Below are positions 25,921-34,877 of a stretch of 64,000 nucleotides of DNA, piece by piece. Each line of letters opens with the position of its first letter. Within the stretch, counting starts at the first letter, position 1. The position numbers and the translations under genes are program-made. The notes below the pieces were generated by a model. It was not told where the DNA came from and did not search any database. It worked only from the letters and a program-made list of their open reading frames with translations. Origin of the DNA: Kribbella qitaiheensis (GTDB lineage Bacteria; Actinomycetota; Actinomycetes; Propionibacteriales; Kribbellaceae); the NCBI RefSeq assembly GCF_014217565.1, contig NZ_CP043661.1, forward strand, positions 6,820,001-6,884,000. The letters are read 5' to 3'.

Positions 25921-27447
25921 ATGACTGACGACTACCTCGCCCGGATCGGCAATCTCATCCGGGACGCCCGGAAACACCGCGGTTGGACCCAGACTCAGCT
26001 CGCCGACGTTCTCGGCACGAGTCAAAGTGCGGTGAACCGGATCGAAAAGGGTCATCAGAACCTCACTCTCGAGATGCTCGCCCGGATCGGCGAAGCGCTC
26101 GATTCAGAGATTGTCTCTCTCGGTGGCGGTCCGGTCCACCTCCGTGTCGTCGGTGGCCGTGAATTGTCCGGTTCCATCGATGTGAAGTCTTCCAAGAACG
26201 CCGGCGTCGCGCTGCTTTGCGCCAGTCTGCTGAACAAGGGCCGCACCACACTGCGCAAGGTGGCCCGGATCGAAGAGGTCAACCGGCTGCTCGAAGTACT
26301 GAACTCGATCGGCGTCAAGACCACCTGGCTGAACGACGCCGGCGATCTGGAGATCGTCCCGCCGGAGCACCTCAACCTGTCCGGGATGGATGCCGAAGCG
26401 GCCCGGCGTACCCGCAGTATCATCATGTTCCTCGGCCCGCTGATGCATCGCGAGGACACCTTCCAGCTCCCGTACGCCGGCGGCTGCGACCTCGGCACCC
26501 GGACGGTCGAGCCGCACATGTCGGCACTGCGGCCGTTCGGTCTGGAGATCAAGGCGACCGCCGGTGAGTACCACGCGCTGGTCAACCGGGCGATCTCGCC
26601 GGCCAAGCCGATCGTGCTGACCGAGCGCGGCGACACCGTGACCGAGAACGCGATCATGGCCGCCGCCCGGCACGACGGCGTCACGGTGATCCGCAACGCG
26701 AGCTCGAACTACATGGTCCAGGACCTCTGCTTCTACCTCGACCTGCTCGGCGTGAAGATCGACGGCGTCGGCAGCACCACGCTGACCGTGCACGGCAAGC
26801 CGGAGATCGACGTCGACGTCGACTACGCGCCGTCCGAGGACCCGATCGAGGCGATGAGCCTGCTCACCGCCGCGATCGTGACCAGCTCCGAGATCACCAT
26901 CCGCCGCGCGCCGGTGGAGTTCCTCGAGATCGAGCTGGCGCTGCTGGAGGAGATGGGCCTGGACTACAGCCGCTCCGAGGAGTACCTGGCCGAGAACGGC
27001 CGGACCCGGCTGGTCGACCTGACCACCCGGCCGTCCACGCTGCACGCGCCGATCGACAAGATCCACCCGATGCCGTTCCCGGGCCTGAATATCGACAACC
27101 TGCCGTTCTTCGCCGTGATCGCGGCGTCGGCGACCGGTCAGACGCTGATCCACGACTGGGTCTACGAGAACCGCGCGATCTACCTGACCGACCTGAACAA
27201 GCTCGGCGGCCGGGTCAAGCTGCTCGACCCGCACCGGGTGATGGTCGAGGGCCCGACGCACTGGTCCGGCGCCGAGATCATGTGCCCGCCGGCGCTCCGG
27301 CCTGCTGTCGTCACGCTGATCGCGATGATGGCCGCGAAGGGCACCTCGGTCCTGCGCAGCGTCTACGTGATCAACCGCGGCTACGAAGACCTGGCCACCC
27401 GGCTCAACTCGTTAGGCGCCCAGATCGAGACGTTCCGCGACATCTGA
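25921..27447 (+). CDS. murA: XRE-type HTH fused to UDP-GlcNAc 1-carboxyvinyltransferase (MurA-like)
   Basis: 508 aa. Residues 5-65 are a Cro/C1-type HTH (IRDARKHRGWTQTQLADVLG, TSQSAVNRIEKGHQNLTLEM). From about residue 75 the protein is an EPSP-synthase-fold MurA: HLRVVGGRELSGSIDVKSSK, NAGVALLCASLL, the loop LPYAGGCDLGTRTVEPHMSA with the Cys equivalent to catalytic Cys115, and DNLPFFAVIAASATG. MurA adds enolpyruvate to UDP-GlcNAc, the first step of peptidoglycan synthesis. The HTH fusion suggests self-regulation by substrate or wall state through the palindrome upstream. Whether this or another copy is the essential MurA is unknown. Confidence 0.88.
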   Translation: MTDDYLARIGNLIRDARKHRGWTQTQLADVLGTSQSAVNRIEKGHQNLTLEMLARIGEALDSEIVSLGGGPVHLRVVGGRELSGSIDVKSSKNAGVALLCASLLNKGRTTLRKVARIEEVNRLLEVLNSIGVKTTWLNDAGDLEIVPPEHLNLSGMDAEAARRTRSIIMFLGPLMHREDTFQLPYAGGCDLGTRTVEPHMSALRPFGLEIKATAGEYHALVNRAISPAKPIVLTERGDTVTENAIMAAARHDGVTVIRNASSNYMVQDLCFYLDLLGVKIDGVGSTTLTVHGKPEIDVDVDYAPSEDPIEAMSLLTAAIVTSSEITIRRAPVEFLEIELALLEEMGLDYSRSEEYLAENGRTRLVDLTTRPSTLHAPIDKIHPMPFPGLNIDNLPFFAVIAASATGQTLIHDWVYENRAIYLTDLNKLGGRVKLLDPHRVMVEGPTHWSGAEIMCPPALRPAVVTLIAMMAAKGTSVLRSVYVINRGYEDLATRLNSLGAQIETFRDI

Positions 27448-28284
27448 GTCAGCAATAGCGGAGCCCTCCGCGATGAAGGCGACGGCCTCGGTGATCACGT
27501 CAGGATCGATCATGATCCGGCGGTGACCGAGGCCTTTCGTCTGCAGGAAGCGCGCTTTCGGTCCGTACTGCGTCAGTAGCAGCTCCGCCTGTGCGGGATC
27601 CACCACGTCGTCCTCGTCGTTGTGGATCACCAGCAGGTCGAGGTCGTCCGATCCCACCGAGAATCTCGTCCAGACGTCGGCGATGCCCGGGAAGTAGTGG
27701 CGCTCGATCGCCTTGCGCAGCTCCTGATTGGTCGCCGGGCCGAGTCCTAGTTCGCGGCAGAATCCGTCGGTGAGGTAGCCGAAATCGGCGACGCCGCTAA
27801 CGGTCACGAGTCGCTTGGCCACGACGCCCTCGCGTACGGCGTACAGGGCGAACGGGACGCCGAGGGAGTGCGCGATGACGCCTTCGAAGGGGCCGTGCTT
27901 GGCGGCGATTGCCTGGACGATCCGCTGGTGGTCGAGGATCGAACTCGCGACCCGGCCGCCAGCCGAGTCGCCGTGGGCGGGCGCGTCGTACGAGACCGGG
28001 CTGTAGCCGAGTTCGAGCAGCCGTTCGACGTACGCGGTGAAGCGGGAAGCGCGCGAGCGCCAGCCGTGCACGAGGAGGACCGGCCGGACGCCGTCGCCCC
28101 ATGTGTAGGTGACGACGCCGTCGACGACCTCGATCGTCGCGGCGGCGTGGATCGCGCGCTCGGTCTCGCGGACCTTGCCGCGCCTCAACGGCCGCCGCCA
28201 CAGTGCGAAGGTCAGCCGCCCGGCCAGCTTGGGCGAGATCGCCTCGGCCACCCGCAGTACCGCTCGCATCGTCGTGAGGATCAT
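27412..28284 (-). CDS. Alpha/beta hydrolase
   Basis: 290 aa from ATG 28284, which overlaps the stop of the upstream MDMPI gene as ATGA, so translational coupling is likely. The fold is complete: oxyanion VLLVHGWRSRASRFTAYV, YDAPAHGDSAG, nucleophile elbow GVIAHSLGVPFALYAV (SxxxGxxxA-type HSLG), acid strand LDLLVIHNDEDDVVD, and catalytic His in GLGHRRIM. The substrate is unknown. Its 3' end overlaps the murA 3' end by 36 bp on opposite strands. Confidence 0.88.
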   Translation of the reverse strand: MILTTMRAVLRVAEAISPKLAGRLTFALWRRPLRRGKVRETERAIHAAATIEVVDGVVTYTWGDGVRPVLLVHGWRSRASRFTAYVERLLELGYSPVSYDAPAHGDSAGGRVASSILDHQRIVQAIAAKHGPFEGVIAHSLGVPFALYAVREGVVAKRLVTVSGVADFGYLTDGFCRELGLGPATNQELRKAIERHYFPGIADVWTRFSVGSDDLDLLVIHNDEDDVVDPAQAELLLTQYGPKARFLQTKGLGHRRIMIDPDVITEAVAFIAEGSAIADSDVAERLDLGA

Positions 28285-28907
28285 GCGCCACTCCATTTCG
28301 GGTCGCGGCCGACGAGGCCGAGCAGCCGCTCGCTCGCCGGCGCATCAGGATCGGTCGGTACAACGGGCGCGAACACGCCGTCGTCGGGCCGTTCGGCCGG
28401 GATCAGGGTGCCGAGCCGGAGCGCGATCTCCGCGAGGTCCTCCGGGATCGGGTTCGGCCGGCCGATCGACCGCGCCACGTCCCACCCGTGCACCAGGTAG
28501 TCGACGAAGTGCATCGCCACCGCGACCCGGCCCGGGAAGGTCCCGAACTCGCGAACCTCCACCGGCAGATCCAGCACCGCGTCATCCGCGTACGCCGCCC
28601 CGACGGCCTCGCTCGTCGCCCCGAACCGCGCCAACGTGATCTCATCCGGCGGCCCAGGTCGCCACATCCCCAACCCGAACCGCACGGCGTCGCCTTTCTG
28701 CGCGCTTCGGCTCGCCGCCACGGCGATGGTGGCGAAGCCGCGGTTCTCGGCCACCAGGTGGGCGATGAGTTCGCCCAGATTCCACTTCGCACATGGGGTC
28801 GGAAGGTCCAGCTGGTTCGGCCGCACCAGCTCGACGGCGCTCCGGCAGAGGTCGGTCGCTGCCCGATCCTCCGCACGCAGATCGAGGTCACTCAGCAGTG
28901 ATGCCAT
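28281..28907 (-). CDS. Mycothiol-type maleylpyruvate isomerase/DinB-like protein (TIGR03086 type)
   Basis: 208 aa. The MDMPI_N pattern is clear: LVRPNQLDLPTPCAKWNLGE, LIAHLVAENRGFATIAVA (first His), and AMHFVDYLVHGWDVARSIG (second His pair with HGWD), forming a divalent-metal site on a four-helix bundle. Related proteins are mycothiol-dependent enzymes. It is first in a two-gene unit with the alpha/beta hydrolase and divergent from a TetR gene, with an operator between them. Confidence 0.85.
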   Translation of the reverse strand: MASLLSDLDLRAEDRAATDLCRSAVELVRPNQLDLPTPCAKWNLGELIAHLVAENRGFATIAVAASRSAQKGDAVRFGLGMWRPGPPDEITLARFGATSEAVGAAYADDAVLDLPVEVREFGTFPGRVAVAMHFVDYLVHGWDVARSIGRPNPIPEDLAEIALRLGTLIPAERPDDGVFAPVVPTDPDAPASERLLGLVGRDPKWSGA

Positions 28908-28936
28908 GGCAGCTCCGTCTCGCCGGTATCCAAACT

Positions 28937-28952
28937 ATACGAACGATCGTAT
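28937..28952. promoter_or_regulatory. TetR operator between divergent genes
   Basis: ATACGA-ACGA-TCGTAT is a perfect inverted repeat in an AT-rich gap (28908-29027). It probably binds the TetR protein encoded at 29028 and controls the MDMPI/hydrolase pair. Confidence 0.72.
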
Positions 28953-29027
28953 TATTAGTTTATGAAGTGGTTCCGGTCAAGTGAGATCCCAGTAGGCTGG
29001 CGGCCAGAGCCGGCAGAGGAGGTGGCG

Positions 29028-29699
29028 ATGGAACTGGAGACCGACCCCGCGACCGACACGGCGACCGGGACGCGGACCGATGGGCGACTGGTCCGTGGCG
29101 ACCAGACCCGCCGGGCGGTACTACGACGCGCGGTCGACATCGCCTCCGTCGACGGCCTCGAGGGGCTGTCCATCGGCCGGCTCGCCGGTGAGCTGGAGAT
29201 CAGCAAGAGTGGTCTGTTCGCACACTTCGGCTCGAAGGAAGAGTTGCAGCTGGCAACGATCCGCGCGGCCCGCCGGATCTACCACGATGCCGTCGTCGCG
29301 CCGGCCTTGGCCGTCGAGCCGGGCCTCGGTCGACTCTGGCGACTCTGCGAATGCTGGCTGGACTACTCCGAGCAGCGGGTCTTCCCGGGCGGCTGCTTCT
29401 TCGCCAGGGTCACGCACGAATTCGGTGCGCGCTCCGGCCCGGTCCACGACTCTCTAGTCTCGGTGGACCACGAGTGGATCGGCCTGATCGAGCAGTGCGT
29501 CCTGGAGGCTCGTGACTGGGGTCAATTGACTGCGGACCCGGCCCAACTGGCGTTCGAGCTGAACGCCTACCTGGAATCGGCGAACCTGGCGTCCCTGCTC
29601 CGCGACGACGTCACCACCGTCTTCGGCAAGGCCCGTCAGTCCGTCCGCACCCGCCTCGAACTCTCCGCCACCCCAGGCACCCCGCAGCCCTGGGCCTGA
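29028..29699 (+). CDS. TetR family transcriptional regulator
   Basis: 223 aa from ATG 29028, supported by GGAGG a few nt upstream; the longer reading from 28962 has no ribosome site. HTH: RRAVLRRAVDIASVDGLEGL, SIGRLAGELEISKSGLFAHF, GSKEELQLATI. The C-terminal domain includes WLDYSEQRVFPGGCFFARV, as in TetR_C_6-type regulators. The operator ATACGA-N4-TCGTAT lies upstream. Its 3' end overlaps the convergent MFS gene by 64 bp. Confidence 0.88.
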   Translation: MELETDPATDTATGTRTDGRLVRGDQTRRAVLRRAVDIASVDGLEGLSIGRLAGELEISKSGLFAHFGSKEELQLATIRAARRIYHDAVVAPALAVEPGLGRLWRLCECWLDYSEQRVFPGGCFFARVTHEFGARSGPVHDSLVSVDHEWIGLIEQCVLEARDWGQLTADPAQLAFELNAYLESANLASLLRDDVTTVFGKARQSVRTRLELSATPGTPQPWA

Positions 29700-30925
29700 C
29701 CGTCGAGCGGTAGATCCCGGACTCGCCTGATGGGGGAGAAGATCAGGATCAGGCCGGCCAGCGGGACCCCCACGGTACTGATCCACAGGGCGGTCCGGAG
29801 ATCGAACGCAGTACCGAGCACGCCGCCGAGGGCGGACCCCAGCGGGATCGTGCCGAGGTTGACGAAGGACCCGGTCGCGGCGAGGCGGCCGCGGAACTCA
29901 GGCGCGCAGTACTCCTGCTGGAAGGTCGACTTGATCACGTTGCCCGCGACCACGCCGGCGCCGACGCAGAAGCCGCCGGTCAGATACAGCAGTACGCCGT
30001 ACCCGCGGGTGGTGAGCGGGATCAGCAGCGCCGCGGCCGGCAGCACCAGTTCGAAAAACAAGGTGGCGCGCGCGGTGCCGATCCGGTCGGCGACCCGACG
30101 GGCGGCAAACGCTCCCAGGACGCCACCCGCGCTCGCGCCGGCGATCAGACCGCCGACCGTGCTCGCGCCGACACCGACCTCGCGGATCAGAAACACCACG
30201 ATGATCGACTGGTAGCCCATCAGGGCGAGGTTCGAGGTGGCGCCGAAGACGATGAGCGTCCGGAGCCAGACATCGGCGCCGACCAATTGGATGCCCTGGG
30301 CAACATCACGGACGAGCGACTGCTCCGGCGGCGCGGGCTGCCGGGTCTCGCGGTAGTGGATCGCCGCGATGCAGGCGAAGGAGGCGACGAAGGTCAGGGC
30401 GTCGATCACCAGGCCGTTGACCGCACCGAAGAGTTGTACGGCGAGGCCGCCGCAGCCGAGGCCGGCGATCTGCGCGGCCGACGCGCTGCCCTGCAGTTTC
30501 GCGTTCCCTTCGGCGCGATCGGATGCCGTCACCAGGTTCGGCAGGTAGGCGGTGTAGGCCGTTTGGAAGAAGACCGCCGCGATGCCCGTCAGGAATGCGA
30601 TCATGAACAGCAGTTGCAGTGACAGCAGACCGGCCGCGGCGGCGGCTGGTACGACGGCGAGCAAGACCGCTGAGAGTGCTGCTGAGATGAGCATGATCGG
30701 GCGGTGGGGGAGTCGATCGACCCACGCGCCGGCCGGAAGGCCGATCAATAACCAGGGCAGCCAGACCGTCGCGCCGAGGAGACCGATCGCGAGAGTGCTG
30801 GCCTGCAAGGTCGTCACGGCGATGAGCGGCAGCACCACGGTGGTGACGGAGCTGCCGAACTTGCTCGTCGTCTCGCCGATCCAGAGCAGCCGGAAGTCCC
30901 GATGCCGTAGCAGCAGGCTGTTCAT
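29636..30925 (-). CDS. MFS transporter (enterobactin-exporter/MFS_3 type)
   Basis: 429 aa with about 10-12 membrane segments. The N-terminus LLLRHRDFRLLWIGETTSKF and WLLIGLPAGAWVDRLPHRPI (motif A-like GxxxDRxxxR) match the MFS_3 group of drug or siderophore exporters. The cytoplasmic tail continues to VRTD. The ATG overlaps the stop of the ArsR-type gene (ATGA), so regulator and exporter form an operon. The last 64 bp run antisense to the TetR coding end. Confidence 0.87.
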   Translation of the reverse strand: MNSLLLRHRDFRLLWIGETTSKFGSSVTTVVLPLIAVTTLQASTLAIGLLGATVWLPWLLIGLPAGAWVDRLPHRPIMLISAALSAVLLAVVPAAAAAGLLSLQLLFMIAFLTGIAAVFFQTAYTAYLPNLVTASDRAEGNAKLQGSASAAQIAGLGCGGLAVQLFGAVNGLVIDALTFVASFACIAAIHYRETRQPAPPEQSLVRDVAQGIQLVGADVWLRTLIVFGATSNLALMGYQSIIVVFLIREVGVGASTVGGLIAGASAGGVLGAFAARRVADRIGTARATLFFELVLPAAALLIPLTTRGYGVLLYLTGGFCVGAGVVAGNVIKSTFQQEYCAPEFRGRLAATGSFVNLGTIPLGSALGGVLGTAFDLRTALWISTVGVPLAGLILIFSPIRRVRDLPLDGQAQGCGVPGVAESSRRVRTD

Positions 30926-31533
30926 CCGGTCGGGCGCCTCGGGAACGACTGGATCTGTACGACGACGGGCAGCGCGTCGGCAGGCGTCTCGGTGTCGGCA
31001 GGTTGCCCGTCGGCTCGTTGAGCATCGGCCGCTCGGGTGTCGGCTGCCGCCTTATGACGGTTGATGACCTCGCCGAGTTCGGCGTTCAGGGCGCGGAGCT
31101 GGGTCTTGGTCAGCCGGAGATCCCGCCAGTCGGAGATCTCGGACGCGTGCTGCCATTCGCCATCCCAGTCCTCGTCGACGAAGTTCTGCACGCGATCGAA
31201 GTACAGCTGGACGAGTTGGCGCAGGTAGAGCTGCAGTGAGCCCTTCGTCTCCGGATCATCGACGAAGTCGGCCTGGTTCAGGATCGTCTGCCTGGGCACG
31301 GCCCGCCACCAGCGCTCCCGTTTGGTCCCGCGCTCGACGTCCTCCTCGATGTATCCGTGCTCGGCGAGCAGCCGCAGGTGCCAACTGATCGTGCCGGTGC
31401 TCTCACCCAGCCGGGACGAAAGCGTGGTGGAAGTCGCCGGCCCGTCGAGCTGCAGGACCTCCAGGATCGTCATCCGCAACGGATGCGCCAGTCCACGCAG
31501 GCTGCGGGCGTCGATGCGCCTCGGTTGCTCCAT
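30922..31533 (-). CDS. ArsR-family winged-HTH regulator of the MFS exporter
   Basis: 203 aa from ATG 31533; a longer in-frame extension upstream is unlikely because a 20-bp palindrome and promoter lie there. wHTH: RSLRGLAHPLRMTILEVLQL, GPATSTTLSSRLGESTGTIS, WHLRLLAEHGYIEEDVERGT. The middle is a helical domain with aromatic residues (LQLYLRQLVQLYFDRVQNFV). No metal-binding Cys pair typical of arsenic sensors is seen, so the ligand is probably organic. Translationally coupled to the exporter. Confidence 0.85.
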   Translation of the reverse strand: MEQPRRIDARSLRGLAHPLRMTILEVLQLDGPATSTTLSSRLGESTGTISWHLRLLAEHGYIEEDVERGTKRERWWRAVPRQTILNQADFVDDPETKGSLQLYLRQLVQLYFDRVQNFVDEDWDGEWQHASEISDWRDLRLTKTQLRALNAELGEVINRHKAAADTRAADAQRADGQPADTETPADALPVVVQIQSFPRRPTG

Positions 31534-31548
31534 GGGCTCTAAGGTAAC

Positions 31549-31568
31549 TTGCAGAGAAATCTCTGCAA
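31549..31568 (-). promoter_or_regulatory. Operator of the ArsR-type gene
   Basis: TTGCAGAG-AAAT-CTCTGCAA is a perfect inverted repeat 16 bp upstream of the ArsR-family ATG. It is well placed for autorepression of the regulator-exporter operon. Confidence 0.75.
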
Positions 31569-31635
31569 AGGGTTCTTGGTAAATATTTCTGTCGGTGGGC
31601 TTCTCTAGCGTTCTCGGCATGAGGTGGTTGTGGCG

Positions 31636-32253
31636 GTGAGGCCACATGTGGTGGCTCAGGTGGCTGTGTCGGTGGACGGCGTGACGAGTGGTTTCGCCGT
31701 CGATCAGGCACGGTTCTACGCGTTGGCGACGCTGTGGCAGGAGGACGTGACGCTGATCGGTGCCGACACGATCCTGGCGGAGGAGCACAGTCTGCGAGCC
31801 ACCCAACAACGCGCCGTACGAGCGGCCGGGCCATTGCTCGCGGTCGTTGACAGCAGGGCCCGCGTCCGCGAGTGGGAGTCATTGCGCGGCCTCGGTCACT
31901 GGTCCGACGTACTCGCCTTGTACGCCGACCAGACCCCCGCGCGCCCCCTCGACAGCGTGACCCCAGAGCTCGTCACCGGCTACGACCGCGTCGATCTCAC
32001 CGAGGCTTTGGACCTCCTCGGTTCGCAGTACGACGCGAAGGTCGTCCGCGTCGACAGCACCGGCCGCCTACTGACAGCACTACTCGAGCTCGACCTGATC
32101 GACGAGCTCGCGCTGCTGATGCATCCGGTGGTCGTCGGCAACGGGCAGCGTTGGGATCCGGCCGAGCACTACCGCCTTTCCCTCGCCAACGCCGAGGAGT
32201 TCGAGGGGGGCGTCCTCTGGCTCCGCTACTGCATCTCCGGCCTAGTTGAGTAA
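31636..32253 (+). CDS. RibD C-terminal/dihydrofolate reductase-fold protein
   Basis: About 205 aa from GTG 31636. The RibD_C fold is seen: VVAQVAVSVDGVTSGFAVDQ at the start, LWQEDVTLIGADTILAEEHS, AKVVRVDSTGRLLTALLELD, and DELALLMHPVVVGNGQRWDP at the NADPH end. Members reduce pyrimidine or pteridine-like substrates, mostly unassigned. A six-codon ORF (31619-31639, MRWLWR) starts 7 nt after a -10-like TAGCGT, and its TGA overlaps this GTG (GTGA), which suggests coupled re-initiation. The 3' end overlaps the convergent membrane gene by 12 bp. Confidence 0.82.
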   Translation: MRPHVVAQVAVSVDGVTSGFAVDQARFYALATLWQEDVTLIGADTILAEEHSLRATQQRAVRAAGPLLAVVDSRARVREWESLRGLGHWSDVLALYADQTPARPLDSVTPELVTGYDRVDLTEALDLLGSQYDAKVVRVDSTGRLLTALLELDLIDELALLMHPVVVGNGQRWDPAEHYRLSLANAEEFEGGVLWLRYCISGLVE

Positions 32254-34719
32254 AGCCCCGAGGCCGGCGAGTACCTGCTCGGCGAGTTCGCTGGGAGCGC
32301 CGCTCCGGACCTGGTCGATCAGACCGATGAGGGCAAGCACCAGCGGACCGGCGTACGCGACGCGTTGCCGGACGGTCTGGATCCGGTACAGGTCGATCAG
32401 CCGCCGCCAGGATCCGCCGGCCGCCGTCATTGTCATCAGGTCGTACGCGAGCCCGAGCGCGATCAAGAAGACGAAGGTCTGCAGGGCGACGTAAAGCCAG
32501 GGACCGTTCGACGGGATGCCGAGCCAGCGAGCCGTGAGGTCGGCAAGCGCCGCCCCGACCGACCAGGCGAGGCCGATCGCTGCACCCTTGCCCGCGCCCG
32601 TCCTGGTCGGGAGCCGGCGGTAGATCGCGCCGAACGCGAACGCGAGACCGATCCAGCGGCCGAACTCACCGAGGATGTCGACGATCAGATAGAGCACGCC
32701 GTTGTAGGGCAGGCGGGACGGCAACGTCTGGAGTGCGTTCCAGACGTAGAAGCCGACCGGGATCGTGGACAGCAAGGCTCCGATCCACGCCGCAGTCCTC
32801 GCGTTCCTGAGCCAGCTCCCCGTTGGGCCCCGCGCGAACAACTGTTTCGCGACGTCGTCGGGATAGAACTGATGGTGTTCGGCCGCTGCCGCTTCCCAGG
32901 CGGACAGACTCGCGTCACCTTTGCTCACTTTCGTATCGACGGCAAGCAAGGCGGTTCGCGAACGCTCCGCGGCCAGGGCCCGGACCAGACGGTCGCGAGG
33001 TGACGGCGGATCCGCGGCGATCGGCTCCAGCTCTGGTCCGCGGACCAGAGCTGCCAAGGTCAGCCAGCTCAGCAACCAGACCGGGAGGCTGACTCCGGTC
33101 CACAGCAGCGTGGGAGGCGGCGCCACGATCGCGATCAAAAGGGTCAAGGCCAGTGCCTGGGCGCCGGTGATGGTCGACGGGTACGACGAGGCGACAGCCA
33201 GCCGTGTCGCGTACAGACCGAGGACCAGCAGGACGCCCGCTGACAGGACCACCCAGCCGATGTTGTTGCTCGACACGTCGGCCACGATGTCGGCGATGAC
33301 CCTCGCGCGGGCGGAGGCCGCGGCGGAATCGGCGTCGGCGGCCCGCAACTGCCTGACGAGTTGATGAAGCTGACGTCCGCTGATGTCGCCGACGCTCAAC
33401 GCGCTGCCGAGGATCAACGCGAACAGTGCGCCCTTGATCAAGGTCGCGCGGATCGACGGAATGCGACGGCCGAACCAGCTCGGCAGCCCGGCGACCGAGC
33501 CGGTCGGCAGTAGGTGGGTGATCGGCTGGAGCCTGGTCCCGAAGGCGATCACGCCGGCCGTCGCCGACAGCAGCAGGCCGGACGCGACGATCTCCGGGTA
33601 GATGCCGGTCGAGTTCGCGACTACTCCCGCACCGGCCGTCGCCAGGCCCATGATCGACGTGCCGATGAGGAGAGCGCGCCATCTGTCGGCGGCGAGGATC
33701 GTCACGGCCGTCCAGCTGATGGCGGTCAGGGCGCCGTTCGCGGCCCACGGTGAGACGACGTCTGTGGCCAGGCCGATCAGCAGCGCCGCGAAGGCCAGCG
33801 TCAGCCGGATCCCGTTCATCGCCTGGCCGAACCGTCGCAGTACGAGGACCGTGACGAGCAGCGCGAACAAGGCCGAGGATCCGGCCAGGAGGGTCGGCCA
33901 GTTGACCCGGAAGCGCACGGAGCCCAGTGAGATGTCGCCCAGGTCATCTGTCCGCGGCGCCTGGAAGGTGGTTCTCATGGCAAAGGGCAACGGAATCTCG
34001 ACCGTGATGCTGGTCGTGGCCGGATTGTCGAGCTGCCACTGATAGCTCGTCTGCCTCTTGTCCGCGTCGGGTTGCACGGAGGTCGGCCGCGGCACGGCTG
34101 TCACGGTGGACCCGTCCTGCTGAGCGGCATCGGCGATCACCACCTCGATCGAAGTCGGGGTCGGCTTGCAGGCCAGCCTGCCGATTGCCGAACGGCACAA
34201 GGCGATGTCGAGATGGAGTACTCCCGCCTCCCGGAAGGCGACGATTGCCGGCGCGATGCGGCGGTAGACGTCCGGCGACGGCTGAGCGGGCCAGGCGCCC
34301 AACTGGATCCGGGTATCGGCATAGGACACCTGAAGCTTCCCCGCGTCGGCATCCTGGCGGTATTGCCCGACCGCGAGCTGAGGTGGTCCGAGCGTCGTGA
34401 ACTGCGGGTAGTCGGGGTATTCCGCGGTCGAGCCATTGGTGAACACGCACAGCGGCACGGAATCAGGATTGGTGCGGTGCCATTGCGTTCCTGCCTCTGA
34501 CAACGCGGCCGAAGCGGAGGCACGGACCTCCACCTGCTGTCCTAGCCCTTGGCCCACCGTCAGCTGTGCGGTGAGCTTGTCCACCTTGCCTGACGGCGGG
34601 CAATCGGACACCAACTGGTGAAGGCCTTCGCTGTACTGCTTCTCGTCGACCCATCCGACCGCAAGACCGATGACGATGCCGGCCAGCATGGCGGCCGCGA
34701 CGATGCGTCCGACCTTCAT
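32242..34719 (-). CDS. Large polytopic membrane protein of unknown function
   Basis: 825 aa. One N-terminal membrane helix (VAAAMLAGIVIGLAVGW), then about 240 mostly extracellular residues with paired Cys (DCPPSG, LCVFTNG, ALCRSAIGRLACKP). About 10 further helices follow in two blocks, separated by a cytoplasmic loop with charged ERSRTALLAVDTKVSKGD. No transport or catalytic signature was recognised. The layout resembles unnamed actinobacterial DUF membrane proteins (DUF6185-like). It is divergent from dgt across about 158 bp and overlaps the RibD-like gene end by 12 bp. Confidence 0.65.
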   Translation of the reverse strand: MKVGRIVAAAMLAGIVIGLAVGWVDEKQYSEGLHQLVSDCPPSGKVDKLTAQLTVGQGLGQQVEVRASASAALSEAGTQWHRTNPDSVPLCVFTNGSTAEYPDYPQFTTLGPPQLAVGQYRQDADAGKLQVSYADTRIQLGAWPAQPSPDVYRRIAPAIVAFREAGVLHLDIALCRSAIGRLACKPTPTSIEVVIADAAQQDGSTVTAVPRPTSVQPDADKRQTSYQWQLDNPATTSITVEIPLPFAMRTTFQAPRTDDLGDISLGSVRFRVNWPTLLAGSSALFALLVTVLVLRRFGQAMNGIRLTLAFAALLIGLATDVVSPWAANGALTAISWTAVTILAADRWRALLIGTSIMGLATAGAGVVANSTGIYPEIVASGLLLSATAGVIAFGTRLQPITHLLPTGSVAGLPSWFGRRIPSIRATLIKGALFALILGSALSVGDISGRQLHQLVRQLRAADADSAAASARARVIADIVADVSSNNIGWVVLSAGVLLVLGLYATRLAVASSYPSTITGAQALALTLLIAIVAPPPTLLWTGVSLPVWLLSWLTLAALVRGPELEPIAADPPSPRDRLVRALAAERSRTALLAVDTKVSKGDASLSAWEAAAAEHHQFYPDDVAKQLFARGPTGSWLRNARTAAWIGALLSTIPVGFYVWNALQTLPSRLPYNGVLYLIVDILGEFGRWIGLAFAFGAIYRRLPTRTGAGKGAAIGLAWSVGAALADLTARWLGIPSNGPWLYVALQTFVFLIALGLAYDLMTMTAAGGSWRRLIDLYRIQTVRQRVAYAGPLVLALIGLIDQVRSGAPSELAEQVLAGLGALLN

Positions 34720-34877
34720 CCGCGCGTGAACTGACTGGCCATTCGGTCCCCCCGAGTAGCGCTGCGTTTCCCCTTACGTGCTGTATCGGTGGACGCGGCC
34801 CGGTGTTACGGCCAGTGACGGTTGCGCCTTGTCAGGGGGCCGGAAAGTGTCGGTGGTGGGAGCTACTGTGAGTCGTG

